From Bacillus_BU sp051233475 (GTDB lineage Bacteria > Bacillota > Bacilli > Bacillales > Cytobacillaceae), in contig NZ_JBKFGH010000004.1 in assembly GCF_051233475.1 (NCBI RefSeq), positions 305,372 to 369,371 on the forward strand: a stretch of 64,000 nucleotides of DNA. Direction: 5' to 3'. The notes under the pieces were generated by a model that did not search any database, was not told where the DNA came from, and saw only the letters and a list, made by a program, of their open reading frames with translations. Both the position numbers and the translations under genes were made by a program. Below, one piece after another: positions 41,910 to 50,837 of the stretch (the first letter of the stretch is position 1; every line of letters begins with the position of its first letter).

Positions 41910-42626
41910 ATGAAGGTAACCCTTTTTGCAACATGCTTAGTCGACCTTTTCCGTAGTAATGTTGGAAAAGCTACAGTGGAACTTCTGGAACATTTGGGGT
42001 GTGAAATCGATTTTCCAGAATCACAAGTCTGTTGTGGTCAGCCAGCTTATAACAGCGGGTACGTACAAGAATCAAAAGAAGCGATGAAAAAGATGATTGA
42101 AACCTTTGAAAACGCTGAGGTAGTTGTTTCTCCGTCAGGTTCCTGTGCTTATATGTTTACGGAATACCCTCATGTGTTTAAAGGCGATCCGGTATGGGAG
42201 CCAAGAGCGAAAAAGCTTGCAGCTAAGACATATGAGTTAACGCAATTTATTGTTGAAGTATTAGGAATTGAGGATGTTGGCGCAAAATTTGATGCAACCG
42301 TTACATATCACACATCCTGTCACATGACTAGACTTTTAGGTGTGAAGCGCCCGCCAATCGTTCTATTGGAAAACGTTAAAGGTCTTAAATTTACGGAGCT
42401 TCCAGGCAAAGAACATTGCTGTGGATTTGGTGGTACCTTTGCTGTAAAAATGCAGCATATCTCGGAACAAATGGTGGACGAAAAAGTAAGGCATGTTGAA
42501 GAAACTGGAGCAGAATACCTAATCGGATCGGATGAAGGCTGCTTATTAAATATTCGAGGAAGAATTGACCGTAAAGAAAAACCGATTAAGGTTCTCCATA
42601 TTGCCGAAGTTTTAAATATGCGTTAG
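41910..42626 (+). CDS. lutA: L-lactate utilisation protein LutA
   Basis: A 238-residue protein with two CCG domains (VCCGQPAYNSGY and HCCGFGGTFAV) that bind an Fe-S cofactor of heterodisulfide-reductase type. LutA, LutB and LutC together oxidise L-lactate to pyruvate. The ATG at 41910 follows GGAGGA; a TTG-initiated frame from 41859 is rejected. First gene of lutABC. Confidence 0.93.
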   Translation: MKVTLFATCLVDLFRSNVGKATVELLEHLGCEIDFPESQVCCGQPAYNSGYVQESKEAMKKMIETFENAEVVVSPSGSCAYMFTEYPHVFKGDPVWEPRAKKLAAKTYELTQFIVEVLGIEDVGAKFDATVTYHTSCHMTRLLGVKRPPIVLLENVKGLKFTELPGKEHCCGFGGTFAVKMQHISEQMVDEKVRHVEETGAEYLIGSDEGCLLNIRGRIDRKEKPIKVLHIAEVLNMR

Positions 42627-42699
42627 TAAGGATATTTTTAAGCAAGGACTATTGAACAATGTCTTAAGCTTAGACTTTATTGTAAGAGGGGGCAAAAAC

Positions 42700-44127
42700 A
42701 TGGCAATGAAAATTGGCGAGGATAAGCTGAAAGATCGTCTCGACAAAGGAATCAATGATTCATTTATGCGTGGTGCCGTTTCTAAAGCTCAGGATACGAT
42801 TGGGGTTCGCCGCTCGAATGCAGCGGAAACACTGGGTAATTGGGAAGACTGGAGAGCACTTGGCGAAGAAATGCGTCAGCATGTTCTGGAAAACTTGGAT
42901 TATTATTTACTTCAACTAAGTGAAAATGTTGCAAAACGAGGTGGACATGTCTTTTTTGCACAAACAGCTAAAGAAGCAAATGACTATATTCGAGATGTAG
43001 TCGTAAGTAAAAATGCAAAAAAAGTTGTTAAAGCAAAATCGATGGTGACTGAGGAAATCAATTTAAATAAAACATTAGAAAATGCAGGCTGTTCAGTAGT
43101 GGAAACGGACTTGGGCGAATATATCCTTCAAGTGGATGATCATGATCCACCATCTCATATCGTTGTCCCTGCTCTGCATAAAAACAAAGAACAAATTCGG
43201 GATGTTTTTACTGAGAGATTAGGCTATACAGGTACAGAAAAACCTGAAGAGCTCGCAGCACATGCACGCAAAATGCTGCGCGAAGAATATTTAACAGCAG
43301 ATGTCGGGATTACAGGTTGTAACTTTGCTGTGGCCGAAACTGGTTCGATTAGTTTAGTTACCAATGAAGGAAATGCTGATTTAGTTACAGCACTTCCAAA
43401 AACGCAAATTACAGTTATGGGCATGGAGCGTCTTGTTCCAACTTTTGAAGAATTGGATGTTTTAGTAGGTTTATTAACCCGGAGTTCAGTTGGACAAAAG
43501 TTGACTAGTTACATTACGGTTCAAACAGGTCCTCGTCGTGAGGGCGAAATAGATGGACCGGAGGAGTTCCATTTAGTTATTGTAGATAATGGTCGTTCTG
43601 ATATCCTTGGTGGTGAGTTCCAATCGGTATTGCAATGTATTCGTTGTGCTGCCTGTATCAATGTTTGCCCAGTGTACCGTCAGGTAGGGGGGCATTCATA
43701 CAACTCTATTTATTCTGGGCCAATTGGAGCCGTTTTAACACCACTTATCGGCGGTTATGATGATTTTAAAGAGCTGCCATATATGACTACTCTTTGTGGG
43801 GCATGTACGGATGTTTGTCCGGTGAAAATCCCGCTTCATGAGCTTTTGCATAAGCATCGTACTGTGATCGTCGAAAAAGAAGGACGAGCACCATTTTCTG
43901 AAAAAGTATTGATGAAAGCATTCGGATTTGGGGCTTCCACTCCGTCATTATATAAATTTGGAACAAAATTCGCACCAGCAGCAATGAATCCGTTTACTGT
44001 TGGCGAAAAGATTAACAAAGGCCCGGGTCCGTTAAAGGCATGGACAGAGATGCGCGATTTTCCTGCACCAAATAAAGAAAGATTCCGTGATTGGTTTAAA
44101 AATAGGGAAAAAGGAGGGAACGCATAA
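42700..44127 (+). CDS. lutB: L-lactate utilisation iron-sulfur protein LutB
   Basis: A 475-residue protein with an N-terminal LUD domain and a C-terminal two-cluster ferredoxin region (CIRCAACINVCP and CGACTDVCPVKIP). It passes electrons from lactate within the LutABC complex. The start at 42700 has GAGGGGG upstream. Its stop shares one base with the lutC start, so translation is coupled. Confidence 0.93.
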   Translation: MAMKIGEDKLKDRLDKGINDSFMRGAVSKAQDTIGVRRSNAAETLGNWEDWRALGEEMRQHVLENLDYYLLQLSENVAKRGGHVFFAQTAKEANDYIRDVVVSKNAKKVVKAKSMVTEEINLNKTLENAGCSVVETDLGEYILQVDDHDPPSHIVVPALHKNKEQIRDVFTERLGYTGTEKPEELAAHARKMLREEYLTADVGITGCNFAVAETGSISLVTNEGNADLVTALPKTQITVMGMERLVPTFEELDVLVGLLTRSSVGQKLTSYITVQTGPRREGEIDGPEEFHLVIVDNGRSDILGGEFQSVLQCIRCAACINVCPVYRQVGGHSYNSIYSGPIGAVLTPLIGGYDDFKELPYMTTLCGACTDVCPVKIPLHELLHKHRTVIVEKEGRAPFSEKVLMKAFGFGASTPSLYKFGTKFAPAAMNPFTVGEKINKGPGPLKAWTEMRDFPAPNKERFRDWFKNREKGGNA

Positions 44128-44846
44128 TGCAAGGGACTATTCTTAACCGTGATGCGTTCTTACAAACTATCTCAAAACGCCTTGGCCGAGATAAAGTACT
44201 TTCCGTTGTTGAGGTTCCAAAATATAAACATAACCCACAGGACAATGTACTAAAAGGAGCAACACAAGACCAATTAGTAGACATACTAAAAGAACAATGT
44301 AAAAACATTCATACAACTGTTTTACTGACAAATAAAAGTGATCTTCCTGCAACACTTAAGGAAACCGTGAAAAATTTTGGCGGTGGACCAATTTCAGCAT
44401 GGAATGATGAACGCTTTTCAGAATATGGACTTGATGAATTAATGAAGCAGGAATGGCCAAACGAAAATGTTGAAATTCAATTATGGGATCCGGCTAAAGG
44501 AAAGGCGAACATCGAGTTCGCCGAAAAAGCCAATGTTGGAATCACAGTTAGTGACATTACTCTTGCTGAATCTGGGACGGTTGTTTTGCTTGCTGATAAG
44601 GGGAAAGGCCGAAACGTGAGCTTTTTGCCAGTCAATTCCATTATGATTGTTCCAAAAAGCGGCATTGTGCCTCGGATGACACAAGCGACAAGAATTCTCC
44701 GTGAAAAAGTGAAAAATGGGGAGCAAGTTGCTTCATGCATCAACTTTATTTCTGGGCCAAGTAACTCAGCCGATATTGAATTAAACCTTGTTGTTGGGGT
44801 CCATGGACCAGTTAAAGCCACTTACATTGTTGTTGAAGATATTTAA
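44127..44846 (+). CDS. lutC: L-lactate utilisation protein LutC
   Basis: A 239-residue LUD-domain protein (TVSDITLAESGTVVL; SGPSNSADIELNLVVGVHGP), the third component of lactate oxidation. The ribosome binding site AAAGGAGGG lies inside the end of lutB. A short repeat and a terminator follow. Confidence 0.93.
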   Translation: MQGTILNRDAFLQTISKRLGRDKVLSVVEVPKYKHNPQDNVLKGATQDQLVDILKEQCKNIHTTVLLTNKSDLPATLKETVKNFGGGPISAWNDERFSEYGLDELMKQEWPNENVEIQLWDPAKGKANIEFAEKANVGITVSDITLAESGTVVLLADKGKGRNVSFLPVNSIMIVPKSGIVPRMTQATRILREKVKNGEQVASCINFISGPSNSADIELNLVVGVHGPVKATYIVVEDI

Positions 44847-44850
44847 AAAC

Positions 44851-44939
44851 TGGCTGTGTTAAAGAACAATGTTGATTTAGAACACTCTGTTGATTGGAGC
44901 ACCTGGAGCGGAAATCAACAGACAAATTTAACACAGCCA
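44851..44939. repeat. Minimal copy of the GTTGATT repeat
   Basis: Perfect 13-bp terminal inverted repeats, TGGCTGTGTTAAA and TTTAACACAGCCA, enclose only the end segments of the family (TGTTGATTGGAGC, then CTGGAGCGGAAATCAACAG). The GC-rich centre seen at 41524 is missing. It looks like an internal-deletion derivative, MITE-like in form. Confidence 0.85.
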
Positions 44940-44947
44940 AAAACATA

Positions 44948-44999
44948 AAAAAGCTATTCAGGATTCGTCTCATGACGATTCCCTGGGTAGCTTTTTTTA
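44948..44999 (+). terminator. Terminator of lutABC
   Basis: AAAAAAGCTA-TTCAGG paired with CCTGGG-TAGCTTTTTTT, with an internal stem (GTCTCATGAC), followed by T. Confidence 0.8.
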
Positions 45000-45078
45000 T
45001 ATAGTGTCCATTTTTTCAGTTTTTTTCCAGAGTTGGTGTATAAAATGTCACCATAATGAAAATTAAGGTGGGAATGAA

Positions 45079-45759
45079 ATGAACAAGATAATGAAAAAAT
45101 TGCTCGTTTTTTTTGCAACGGTCATGATCACGTTATTTTCCGCAGGGATTGCAGTTATGGCTGAACATGGGCATGGTGAAGAAGAAGAAGGAACCCGAAG
45201 TTTCTATGAAGAGCATGAGGAGTATGAAGAGAATCACGAATTTGATGGCTATAAAGATGATGATGAAGATGACGATGAATTATATGAGGAGGGTGATGAA
45301 TACGGTGATGGATATGATACCCAGCAAACCACACAATCCCAAACAGGGTACTGGAATATTTGGATCAGAGAAGCTATCGCCTCACAAGATAGCGATTTAC
45401 CTATCAGTCAGCCTGGCGAAGTCATCATAAAAGTGAATGATGTTTCAAGCAATATTCATGTTGTACCTCAGGAAGGACAGCTCTTCGTTTCAGGTGAACA
45501 AGTAGCAAAACTATTAAATGTGAAATCGACCTTTTTTCCAAAAAGTCAAATTTTAGTTATTTCAAATAAACAAACAGAACTAATTGTTAGAGCAGGTTCC
45601 AATGCTGCCTATGAAAATAAAAATAAGACTCCAATGCCGATACAGGCCCAGTATATTGAAAAATCATTGTACTTACCAATAAGTGTCATTACGAATGCAT
45701 TAGGGTACAGAGTAACCTGGGATGAGACTCAACAGTCACTAATTTTAGAAAGTATTTAA
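45079..45759 (+). CDS. Secreted acidic protein with copper-amine-oxidase N-like domain
   Basis: A 226-residue protein with a signal peptide (residues 1-28; cleavage near AVMAEHG). A very acidic segment follows (about 33-80, with HGHGEEEE and DDDEDDDE), then a folded domain (about 110-226) like the copper amine oxidase N-terminal (stalk) repeat: EVIIKVNDV, LFVSGEQVAKLL and SLYLPISVITNALGYRVTWD. That domain is common in wall proteins of Bacilli and does not imply oxidase activity. The acidic, His-bearing region could bind metal ions. It is the first gene of an operon with apbE and a haem membrane protein. Confidence 0.75.
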   Translation: MNKIMKKLLVFFATVMITLFSAGIAVMAEHGHGEEEEGTRSFYEEHEEYEENHEFDGYKDDDEDDDELYEEGDEYGDGYDTQQTTQSQTGYWNIWIREAIASQDSDLPISQPGEVIIKVNDVSSNIHVVPQEGQLFVSGEQVAKLLNVKSTFFPKSQILVISNKQTELIVRAGSNAAYENKNKTPMPIQAQYIEKSLYLPISVITNALGYRVTWDETQQSLILESI

Positions 45760-45783
45760 AAAAACAAGATGAGGTGAGTGAAT

Positions 45784-46047
45784 ATGAAAATTTCTACAAA
45801 ATCAAAATGGGTTGTTGGAATTGCCAGTACAGCATTTTCAGCGTTTGTACTGAGTCAAATTGGTGGGAATGATCCAAACGTAGGAACCAATAATACAGAT
45901 TCATTAAAGATAAATTCTGAGGTATATGCTTCTATGAATGATAAAGAAAAAGAATTGGTTCAACTAGATTGGTCAAACTTTTCGATTAATGATGTAAGCC
46001 AAGCGACGGGAGCAGGTCAAAGTGATCGTTCTACAAGAAGATCATAG
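45784..46047 (+). CDS. Tiny membrane-anchored protein with flavinylation-like motif
   Basis: An 87-residue protein with a basic N-terminus and one membrane helix (about residues 9-27), so the rest is predicted to be outside. Near the C-terminus is Asn69-Asp-Val-Ser72-Gln-Ala-Thr75, close to the D-x-x-(S/T)-G-A-T pattern on which ApbE attaches FMN to threonine; Asn replaces Asp and Gln replaces Gly. The gene overlaps apbE by 26 bases, so the two are made together. I know no family for it. It may be a minimal FMN carrier; an unrelated small protein is the alternative. Confidence 0.6.
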   Translation: MKISTKSKWVVGIASTAFSAFVLSQIGGNDPNVGTNNTDSLKINSEVYASMNDKEKELVQLDWSNFSINDVSQATGAGQSDRSTRRS

Positions 46048-46939
46048 TCGGGATAATGAACTTGCATTTGAGGCGATGAATACAAATTTCTTCTTATCCG
46101 TTTCAAATAGTTCCATTTCCAATTGGAAGGAGCAAATCATTCATTGGTTTAAGTATGTCGACCGAGAATGGTCAAGATTTCAAGAGGAAAATGAATTGTC
46201 AAAACTTAACAACTTAATAATTGGTCAAAGGATTTCGATAACCCCACCATTGTTTGACGTATTACAGAAGGCGGAGGACTACCGTAATAAAACGGGTGGT
46301 TTATTTTCACCTTATTTAAAGGATTTGCTTCAATACCATGGCTATGATCGGTCGTTTCCATTTGAAGCAGCTGAATTAGAAAGGGGCACAAAGACTTTAT
46401 TAGTGAAATCAAGTTCATTTGTATTTCATCCAAACGATTTTTCGGTGACAAGAGTAGCGGAAGGACAAGTTGATCTTGGGGGAATTGGTAAGGGTTATGC
46501 CGTTGAATGGGCAATGGGATGGTTAAAAAGGTTTGCTAATGTAAAGTATGGCATTGTGGATGGTGGTGGGGACATATCAGTGTGGTCGAACGGTGATAAG
46601 GAATGGAAAATCGGTATCAATGATCCCTTTCATCATAACAAGGAAATAAAACAAATAACCTTGAAAAATGGGAGTATTGCAACCTCAAATATTATTTACC
46701 GGAGCTGGCGGCAAGGGGACCAAAAGAAACATCATATCTTGAATGGGAAAACCGGCGTACCAGTAGAATCTGAAATTATTCAAGCAACCGTTATTACGTC
46801 TAATTGTTTAGATGCTGAAGTGGGAGCTAAGCTTTGTTTTATGGAAACCGGAGCTGCTCTAGAACAACAGCTAACTAAACTAAATCTGAACTATAAATAT
46901 GTTCTTGTGAATCGTAATGGTGATGTAATCATTAGTTAA
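46022..46939 (+). CDS. apbE: FAD:protein FMN transferase
   Basis: A 305-residue ApbE-family protein that moves FMN from FAD to a threonine of a target protein. Family marks are MNTNFFLSV near the start, DLGGIGKGYAVEWA, DGGGDISV, ATSNIIYRSW and HHILNGKTGVP. The Asp/Glu in NCLDAEVGA probably bind Mg. No signal peptide or lipobox is seen, unlike many Gram-positive ApbE proteins, so it may act in the cytosol before export of its target. The start is GTG at 46022, inside the previous gene; no better start is visible. Confidence 0.88.
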   Translation: MIVLQEDHSRDNELAFEAMNTNFFLSVSNSSISNWKEQIIHWFKYVDREWSRFQEENELSKLNNLIIGQRISITPPLFDVLQKAEDYRNKTGGLFSPYLKDLLQYHGYDRSFPFEAAELERGTKTLLVKSSSFVFHPNDFSVTRVAEGQVDLGGIGKGYAVEWAMGWLKRFANVKYGIVDGGGDISVWSNGDKEWKIGINDPFHHNKEIKQITLKNGSIATSNIIYRSWRQGDQKKHHILNGKTGVPVESEIIQATVITSNCLDAEVGAKLCFMETGAALEQQLTKLNLNYKYVLVNRNGDVIIS

Positions 46940-46953
46940 GGAGGGAGTTATCG

Positions 46954-47520
46954 TTGTTTAACGAATATTTTTCAACGTGGAACTTAATTCGCCTTTCTGG
47001 GTTTTTAAGCTACTTTTTATTAACCGCCTCATTGGCATTTGGTTTTTTACAAGCCTTTCCATCACTAAAAAGAAGGAAAGGAGAATTTCTGCAAATCCAT
47101 CAAACAAGCGGATGGATTGGCTTGCTTGGAATTTTGTATCATATGATGATGTTATATTGGGATCAATACGTCCATTACCCGATTTTTAGCATCTTAGTGC
47201 CGTTTAGTTCTGAACATGAAGCCTTCTATTCTGGGCTTGGTACTATATCCTTTTACTTATTTTTTCTAATAATTGGCTCATCAGACTTCTTGATGAAAAA
47301 ATTAGGGCGGTCTGTATGGAAAAAGATACATCTGTTGGCTGTTCCAGCTTGGTTATTAATGACCGTGCATGGAATCTTGCTTGGAACGGATTCATCAGAA
47401 AAGTGGGCTCAATTCATTTATTTTGGCTCCATTTCAATTATTATCGTACTTGGAATTTTAAAAGGCGCGGAAATCGTTAACAGTAATTCAATTAAAAATG
47501 CCACCAAAAAAACGTCATAA
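46954..47520 (+). CDS. Ferric-reductase-like haem membrane protein
   Basis: A 188-residue protein with about five to six membrane helices of the ferric reductase/YedZ-like type. Likely haem-ligand histidines are in QIHQTSGWIG, ILYHMMML, KKIHLLAVP and TVHGILLG. It should carry electrons across the membrane by b-type haems. Its position after apbE suggests it feeds or drains the proposed FMN carrier. Translation starts at TTG (46954) behind AAGGAGGGAG. It lacks the NAD/FAD domain of full ferric reductases, so another cytosolic or membrane partner is needed. Confidence 0.75.
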   Translation: MFNEYFSTWNLIRLSGFLSYFLLTASLAFGFLQAFPSLKRRKGEFLQIHQTSGWIGLLGILYHMMMLYWDQYVHYPIFSILVPFSSEHEAFYSGLGTISFYLFFLIIGSSDFLMKKLGRSVWKKIHLLAVPAWLLMTVHGILLGTDSSEKWAQFIYFGSISIIIVLGILKGAEIVNSNSIKNATKKTS

Positions 47521-47540
47521 TCCGTTTTTTTGGTGGGTTT
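47500..47540. terminator. Bidirectional terminator between the apbE operon and the kinase gene
   Basis: CCACCAAAAAAACG (inside the last codons) pairs with CGTTTTTTTGGTGG, giving a 14-bp stem with an 8-base loop. Confidence 0.8.
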
Positions 47541-47549
47541 ATGCCTTTG

Positions 47550-48794
47550 TTACTTCAGTTTGAAAACAATCGTAAATATTGTTCCTTTCCCAAGCTGGCT
47601 TTTTACATGAATTTGTCCATTATGTGCAGTCACGATGGATTTTGCGATCGATAGCCCTAAACCCGATCCATCTCTCACTCTCGAAGTATCTCCCCGGTAA
47701 AAGCGGTCAAAAATATGAGGGAGGTCATCCTGGCTGATTCCAATTCCAGTATCCTCAACATTTAATTCAATTGAGTTCGTCTTTTTTATTAACGATACGG
47801 AAACAACGCCTTTTGAAGTATAACGGAAAGCATTGTCTATGAGAATGTAAACTAATTGTTGAATACGTGCTTCATCACCAAAAATATAAATATTATCTTC
47901 GATTTCACCTTTAAATGAAACCTGCTCTGGTGCCATCCGCGATATTTTTTCTTCAAGAGTATGGAGCAGCATGGAAAGATTGATGTTTTTCTTATCAATT
48001 TTTAATTGCTGATTATCGCTCCTTGCTAAAAATAACAAATCACTTACTAGTTTATTCATAAGCTCTGTCTCCGATTTAACATCTTGAAGAACTTCTTGAC
48101 CAAATGGGCTTAAATGTTCCTTTTCTTCTCGTATCAGTAAATCAATTGAACTATAAAAAATACTAAGAGGGGTTCTTAACTCATGAGAAGCATCTGAAAC
48201 AAATTTCCGTTGTGAATCAAATGCTTTTCGTATTGGTTTTATTGCTTGTCCGGCAAAATAATAACCAAGAATTCCGAAAAGGATGCTAAACAGGATTGTA
48301 AACCCGATAAGGATCCAAGTAAGGTTTTGGATAAGATGCTTTTCGCTTGTAATATCCATTCCAATGTACACAATACCGCTTTTGTTATTTTCAAACTCAA
48401 AAGTTTCTTTTATCAGCATATAATGGGAATCATTCCATTGGTCAATGATTGATTTCGTATCGGTCATTGTTTTTTTTTGATTTAGTTCAATTATCTTTGT
48501 GGATAAGCCTTCCAGCACCTCATCCCCAAATAATAATTCTCCTGAATCAGAAAAAACATAGAAAAATATTTTTTTTTGTGGATCAAAATGTAACCCATGA
48601 TCATCTTGTTCAAAAAAATCCTCAATGATTTCGTGATTTTCTCGACTATAAAAACTCCTCAGCTCATCCTCATTTTTCCATTCAATTTGATGGGAAATAA
48701 AGATATAAAGAGAAGTAATAAACAAAATCAAGAAAAATAATAAAGAAGTAGTATACAGGAGAGTAAGCTTCCGTTTCACATCATTAAACATCAC
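47550..48794 (-). CDS. Membrane sensor histidine kinase
   Basis: A 414-residue kinase. Two membrane helices (about 11-33 and 152-178) flank an extracellular sensor domain. The dimerisation box is SDASHELRTPLS and the ATPase domain has N (LIDNAFRYT), G1 (DTGIGI), F and G2 (DGSGLGLSIAK) boxes. It overlaps the response regulator gene by 11 bases. It is convergent with the apbE operon. The signal is not known; a redox or metal signal tied to that operon is a guess. Confidence 0.92.
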   Translation of the reverse strand: MMFNDVKRKLTLLYTTSLLFFLILFITSLYIFISHQIEWKNEDELRSFYSRENHEIIEDFFEQDDHGLHFDPQKKIFFYVFSDSGELLFGDEVLEGLSTKIIELNQKKTMTDTKSIIDQWNDSHYMLIKETFEFENNKSGIVYIGMDITSEKHLIQNLTWILIGFTILFSILFGILGYYFAGQAIKPIRKAFDSQRKFVSDASHELRTPLSIFYSSIDLLIREEKEHLSPFGQEVLQDVKSETELMNKLVSDLLFLARSDNQQLKIDKKNINLSMLLHTLEEKISRMAPEQVSFKGEIEDNIYIFGDEARIQQLVYILIDNAFRYTSKGVVSVSLIKKTNSIELNVEDTGIGISQDDLPHIFDRFYRGDTSRVRDGSGLGLSIAKSIVTAHNGQIHVKSQLGKGTIFTIVFKLK

Positions 48795-49470
48795 AATCCC
48801 TCACCATATATCCAATCCCACGCACTGTTTGAATGATTGAAGGGGTCCTGGGGGTATCAATTTTTTTTCGCAACAATTTGACCAGGGTATCTAATGCATT
48901 TTCAGATACGAAAGTGTCAAAGCCCCATATTTTTTCAAATAAAATCGTTCGAGACATCACTTGATTTTTATTTCTTAATAATAATTCCAGCAGGTGATAT
49001 TCTTTTCTGGAGAGATCGATTGGTTGCTGATTTTTGGTAGCCGTGTGTGTTGTTAAATTTAATTTTAGTTGGCCAACCTGTAAAATCTCTTCAATTTGCT
49101 TTTCTTTTCTCCGTGAAACAGCCCGCAAACGTGCTAAAAGCTCCTCGAACTGAAAAGGTTTGATAATATAATCATCCGCACCCGAATCCAAACCAAGGAC
49201 CATATCTTCAAGAGCATCCTTCGCTGTAATAAAGATAATCCCCCCTTTGTATCCTTTTTTTCTTAGTTGTTTACAGACTTCAATTCCGCTTTTTCCCGGC
49301 ATCATCCAGTCTAACAGTAAAACGTCATATTGTGACAAGCTTCCATAGTCGTAGGCATCTTGTCCGTTTTTGACCCAATCAACTTGGTGCATTTCCTTTT
49401 TTAGCATGTGATGAATCAATTTCCCGAGTCTTTCATCATCTTCCGCCAACAATATATTCATACTGAACAC
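48784..49470 (-). CDS. OmpR-family response regulator
   Basis: A 228-residue regulator with receiver domain (phospho-acceptor Asp in LLLDWMMPG, Lys in FITAKDA) and a winged-helix output domain (SRKEYHLLELLLRNK; RTPSIIQTVRGIGYMV). It is translated just before its kinase with a short overlap. Confidence 0.93.
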   Translation of the reverse strand: MFSMNILLAEDDERLGKLIHHMLKKEMHQVDWVKNGQDAYDYGSLSQYDVLLLDWMMPGKSGIEVCKQLRKKGYKGGIIFITAKDALEDMVLGLDSGADDYIIKPFQFEELLARLRAVSRRKEKQIEEILQVGQLKLNLTTHTATKNQQPIDLSRKEYHLLELLLRNKNQVMSRTILFEKIWGFDTFVSENALDTLVKLLRKKIDTPRTPSIIQTVRGIGYMVRDCDV

Positions 49471-49714
49471 CCACTTTCAAAGACCATCGTCCGTCGTGCT
49501 TGGAAAAGAACGAGGCACTCTTTTTAATCATATCAACTAATTCTGGTAAATAAATGAAAAAAGCAATCAGCTAATCTAGTGGACAGATGCATTTTTCAAT
49601 CTGTTGTATTACAATATTCATTCTGTTATATAAATGGTTATTAACATTTTATCCGTAATAAATAACGTTTTTTGCAATAAAATATAAAACTGTGTTATTA
49701 TTTTCATAAAGATG

Positions 49715-49757
49715 TTTGATTTTTGTCACAGATTTTTCATGAATTCTAGAATAAAAT
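49715..49757 (+). promoter_or_regulatory. FNR-like box and -10 of the ferredoxin oxidoreductase promoter
   Basis: TTTGA-N6-TCACA (49715-49730) matches the FNR consensus at 9 of 10 positions. Its centre is 41.5 bases upstream of the start predicted by TAAAAT (49752-49757). No good -35 is present, as expected for activation. Confidence 0.6.
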
Positions 49758-49771
49758 AAAAATAGAAATTA

Positions 49772-49801
49772 CTTATTTGTGAAAATATTTCTACAAATAA
49801 G
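49772..49801 (+). promoter_or_regulatory. Inverted repeat, Rex-like operator or leader hairpin
   Basis: CTTATTTGT and ACAAATAAG form perfect 9-bp arms spaced by 12. The middle reads TTGTGAAAATATTTCTACAA, close to a Rex site (TTGTGAA-N4-TTCACAA) but two bases longer. It lies between the predicted start and the ribosome binding site. Confidence 0.5.
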
Positions 49802-49823
49802 TGGAGAAATTGGGAGGGAGAAC

Positions 49824-50837
49824 ATGTCAGTCTTACCGAAAAAAAATGACCTTGGTTTTTTTGAGATCCGCTTAGAGTCCATTGGGGGGCTAGGAGCAAA
49901 CTTAGCAGGAAAGATGTTAGCCGAAGCAGGGGTATTGGGTCTTGGGTTAAATGGTTCCAACTTTTCTTCATATGGTTCAGAAAAAAAGGGCTCTCCTGTA
50001 AAAAGCTTTATTCGTTTTTGTGATTCTGATGTTCAAATTAGAGATCATAGCCCGATTGAACAACCTCATGTTATTGGTGTTTTTCATGAGGCATTATATA
50101 AAACCGTTGACGTTGTCAGTGGGTTAACACCAGAAGGTATTGTATTAGTCAACTCAACTCGTGATTTTGATGATATTCGCACAGAATTAAAACTTGATCA
50201 TGGGACTTTGGCCATCGTTGATGCACTTACAATTGCCGTTGAGGAAAAAACGAAAGTTAATACAGCAATGCTTGGGGCATTGTTCAAAATATGTGATTTC
50301 TTAGATCCAGATGCCATGCGTAATGTTATTCGAAAAACGTTTGAAAAGAAATATCCGCATTTGGTAGAACCAAATATACGTACTTTTGATCGCGGTTACA
50401 ATGAGGTTGAGTTTAAAACGTATGAAACGCCGGAGGGTGTTGAAGGGAAGCAATTTAAACGTTCAGCACCGCTTTTAGGATATATGACTCAGGAAATTGG
50501 CGGAGTGATGATTTCTCAAGCAAATAGTATTTTGAAAGATTTAAGTGGCTCCCGCCAAGGTTTCTTACCAAAATATCAGGCAGATGACTGTATCCATTGC
50601 GCAGCTTGTGATACTGTTTGTCCGGATTATTGCTTTGTTTGGGAAGAAGGAGAAGACAAGCGCGGCCGCAAGCAAATGTTCTTAAAAGGAATCGATTATC
50701 AATATTGTAAGGGCTGCTTAAAGTGCGTAGAAGCATGTCCAACTACAGCGCTAAGCGATTTACGCGAAACAATCGGCTATGCGGAAGAAAACCGTGTGAA
50801 ACATAACTTTCCTTATGTAACAGGGGGGATAAGATAA
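49824..50837 (+). CDS. 2-oxoacid:ferredoxin oxidoreductase, gamma-delta (ferredoxin) subunit
   Basis: A 337-residue fusion. Residues 1-190 are the gamma domain (RLESIGGLGANLAGKMLAEA), and the C-terminal 80 residues hold two [4Fe-4S] motifs (CIHCAACDTVCPDYC and CKGCLKCVEACP). With the next gene it decarboxylates pyruvate or another 2-oxoacid to acyl-CoA and reduces ferredoxin. The ATG at 49824 follows GGGAGGG. Most aerobic Bacilli use the dehydrogenase complex instead, so this marks anaerobic capacity. Confidence 0.88.
   Translation: MSVLPKKNDLGFFEIRLESIGGLGANLAGKMLAEAGVLGLGLNGSNFSSYGSEKKGSPVKSFIRFCDSDVQIRDHSPIEQPHVIGVFHEALYKTVDVVSGLTPEGIVLVNSTRDFDDIRTELKLDHGTLAIVDALTIAVEEKTKVNTAMLGALFKICDFLDPDAMRNVIRKTFEKKYPHLVEPNIRTFDRGYNEVEFKTYETPEGVEGKQFKRSAPLLGYMTQEIGGVMISQANSILKDLSGSRQGFLPKYQADDCIHCAACDTVCPDYCFVWEEGEDKRGRKQMFLKGIDYQYCKGCLKCVEACPTTALSDLRETIGYAEENRVKHNFPYVTGGIR

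Noticed and set aside
44851..44939. Active insertion sequence
   Set aside because: It has terminal inverted repeats but no transposase and only 89 bases; treated as a non-autonomous repeat.
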